Shown here piece by piece: positions 62,511 through 64,000 of a DNA stretch of 64,000 nt. The stretch spans positions 1-64,000 of the forward strand of contig JAKASJ010000008.1 in assembly GCA_021819085.1 (NCBI GenBank). The letters run 5' to 3'. The position numbers were made by a program, and so were the translations under genes. Source of the stretch: Pseudomonadota bacterium (lineage in GTDB: Bacteria > Pseudomonadota > Gammaproteobacteria > Acidiferrobacterales > UBA6901). Numbering within the stretch: the stretch's first letter is position 1; every line of letters starts with the position of its first letter. Below the pieces are notes generated by a model, which searched no databases, was not told where the DNA came from, and saw only the letters and a program-made list of their open reading frames with translations.

Positions 62511-63527
62511 ATGGCGCAGCCGACGACCGATTCTGATATCGCCGTCCTGGGCGCAGGTTCCTGGGGCACCGCACTCGCCGTGGTGCTTGCGCGCAATGGT
62601 TACCGCAGCTTTCTGTGGGGCCGCGACCCCGCGCGCATGGCACGCATGGCGCATGAGCGCACCAATGCCCTGTATCTTCCTGGCGTACCTTTTCCTGATG
62701 GCCTGTACCTGCGCGAAGATCTGGCGGCGCTGGCGCAGGAATGCGGACGGTTTCTCGTCGCAGTGCCGAGCGAGGTCTTTCGCACGACACTCGAAGCCCT
62801 GGCCCCGCATGCCGCACCCACGGCTATCGTGGCCAGCGCTACCAAGGGTCTGGAGCCGGGGTCAGGCAGGTTGCTGAGTGACGTCTGCGTTGCTGCGCTC
62901 GGAGCGGGACGGGGCATCGGTGTGATATCGGGTCCGACGTTCGCACGCGAAGTGGCGCGCGGCCTGCCGGCTGCGATGACCGTGGCGGCCCGGGAACCAG
63001 CGACGGCCGAAGCCATCGCGGCCTGGCTGCGCAATGATCACCTGCGTGTGTATACGAGCCAGGACGTGGTGGGGGTGCAACTCGGCGGCGCCATCAAGAA
63101 CATCATGGCCATTGCCACCGGCATCAGCGATGGACTGGCTCTTGGTGCCAATGCCCGTGCCGCGTTGATCACCCGCGGGCTTGCTGAAATCCAGCGCCTC
63201 GGCCAGGCGCTGGGAGGGCGGCCGGAAACCTTCATGGGCCTGGCCGGCATGGGGGACCTCGTTCTTACCTGCACGGACGACCAGTCGCGCAACCGCCAGG
63301 TCGGGCTTGCGCTCGGACAGGGAGGGTCGCTGCGTACCACGCTTGCGCAGCTGGGGCAGGTGGCAGAGGGCGTCGGGACAGCGCGCGAGGTGCGCGCGCT
63401 CGCCCATCGTCTGGGTGTGGACATGCCGATTACCGAAGAGGTCTATCGTGTGCTGTACGAAGGTCTGCCCCCGCGGGATGCGGTGGCTGCGCTGCTTCGG
63501 CGTGAGCCGAAGCAGGAAAAATTGTGA
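62511..63527 (+). CDS. gpsA: NAD(P)-dependent glycerol-3-phosphate dehydrogenase
   Basis: The 338-residue enzyme reduces dihydroxyacetone phosphate for phospholipid synthesis. It has IAVLGAGSWGTALAVVLA for NAD(P), FLVAVPSEVFRTTL, ATKGLEPGSGRLLSD, ISGPTFAREVARGLPAA, and the catalytic Lys in GGAIKNIMAIATGISDGL. The ATG at 62511 is used; a GTG at 62496 is possible. Its position after secB and before a convergent trmL is common in gammaproteobacteria. Confidence 0.96.
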   Translation: MAQPTTDSDIAVLGAGSWGTALAVVLARNGYRSFLWGRDPARMARMAHERTNALYLPGVPFPDGLYLREDLAALAQECGRFLVAVPSEVFRTTLEALAPHAAPTAIVASATKGLEPGSGRLLSDVCVAALGAGRGIGVISGPTFAREVARGLPAAMTVAAREPATAEAIAAWLRNDHLRVYTSQDVVGVQLGGAIKNIMAIATGISDGLALGANARAALITRGLAEIQRLGQALGGRPETFMGLAGMGDLVLTCTDDQSRNRQVGLALGQGGSLRTTLAQLGQVAEGVGTAREVRALAHRLGVDMPITEEVYRVLYEGLPPRDAVAALLRREPKQEKL

Positions 63528-63906
63528 CCAGAAGCGTGCTTTTGGCCATAGCCGCATTTTTGCAAGTCGGGCCAAACTGTGTCAGCGCATGTTTCCGGTT
63601 AAGTCGTGGCTATTCTGATGATGTCGATACTGCCGTGCCTGCGAAGGAATCAGGCGATGCAGGACTTGGCCTCGCCGTCTGCAAACAGTGCGCCCTGCTC
63701 GATCCATGACGGCTTCGCAGACCTGGCGTTCGGTCTTTCGGACCCTTGCGGCGCATGGATGTGCCGTAACGCCACCCTTGAGACGCATCTTCAATCTTTG
63801 TCGGAAACAGACTCCTCACGCCGTCGTTGAGCCGATCTTCCGGCCGGGATAACCGGCCTGCGGTGGGAGTGCCGCGTCATCATCCTGTGTCTGCGCCGGC
63901 CAGCGT
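63528..63906. other. intergenic between convergent gpsA and trmL
   Basis: The 379 bases contain only unsupported short frames. No stem with a T-run is evident. Confidence 0.35.
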
Positions 63907-64000
63907 TCACCGAAAGTCCAGCTGCCGCCATGCCTCGTACACGGCAATCGCCACTGCATTGGACAGATTCAGGCTGCGAACCCCGGGCCGCATGGGCAGG
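63907..64000 (-). CDS. trmL: tRNA (cytidine/uridine-2'-O)-methyltransferase TrmL, 3' end
   Basis: The minus strand from the window edge reads [20 protein letters not shown] then [10 protein letters not shown] and stops (TGA at 63909-63907). [19 protein letters not shown] is the SAM-binding C-terminal knot of SPOUT enzymes of the TrmL type, which methylate the wobble base of certain tRNA-Leu. The start lies beyond the window. Linkage with secB-gpsA fits. Confidence 0.92.
   Translation of the reverse strand, partial: LPMRPGVRSLNLSNAVAIAVYEAWRQLDFR

Overview
The window is about 61% GC chromosomal DNA from a gammaproteobacterium. Gene content and order (gpmI-envC-ctpA-yibQ, rhodanese-grxC-secB-gpsA-trmL, ubiE-ubiJ-ubiB, pstSCAB-phoU with phoBR, a PPi-dependent phosphofructokinase beside a proton-pumping pyrophosphatase, DsrC-family proteins, NsrR, Anr/Fnr) fit a chemolithotrophic sulfur-metabolising lineage near Ectothiorhodospiraceae/Acidiferrobacterales. 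That placement is an inference from gene content only. I saw no tRNA, rRNA or CRISPR array.

Layout. 1-136: the transposase end of an ISL3-type insertion sequence. 137-6700: mostly minus-strand genes: ddl, an outer-membrane beta-barrel protein, a CPBP protease with an M50-like protease, a DsrC/TusE-like protein, a YqiA-type hydrolase, then a plus-strand WYL-like gene. 6724-8106: wreckage of a nitrate-respiration locus, with the 3' half of narL abutting a frameshifted middle and end of narH. 8295-9338: nsrR divergent from a second DsrC-like gene, with an NsrR-type operator between them. 9821-18805: an anaerobic-lifestyle island: an FNR-type box, then two radical SAM genes, ubiU, ubiV and a lipoate ligase-DUF116 fusion; ubiT with its own FNR-type box; hemN; and the Anr/Fnr regulator. 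18870-19937: bioB behind a BirA-type operator. 19954-27739: a complete Ara4N lipid A modification operon with ArnA split into two genes, preceded by a metallophosphoesterase gene.

28166-34698: a pyrophosphate/adenylate block: an unknown 122-aa protein, pfp, an unknown 73-aa protein and hppA (with an FNR-type box), divergent from adk, whose product carries a lysine-rich repeat tail, then hemB. 34700-36050: gene-poor, holding a decayed molybdopterin oxidoreductase. 36051-41268: polyphosphate metabolism (SixA, CHAD, Ppx, and Ppk1 on the other strand). 41639-51047: a DUF3562 gene, phoU-pstBACS, a catalytically dead ArsC homologue, an ATP-grasp-like protein, and phoR-phoB, with Pho boxes before pstS and phoB. 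51327-54788: DUF971, ubiE, ubiJ and ubiB (aerobic ubiquinone pathway). 55254-60546: envelope genes and gpmI. 60717-63527: an ArsR regulator with SqrR/BigR-like cysteines, rhodanese, glutaredoxin, SecB and GpsA. 63907-64000: the 3' end of trmL.

Together the window shows a cell built for shifting oxygen supply and tight phosphate/PPi economy. It can make ubiquinone with or without O2 (UbiTUV plus UbiE/J/B) and haem precursors without O2 (HemN), and it keeps an O2 sensor (Anr/Fnr) and an NO sensor (NsrR) although the nitrate reductase locus here has been lost. The FNR-type sites suggest that the ubiquinone/lipoate operon, ubiT and the proton-pumping pyrophosphatase form one low-oxygen response.
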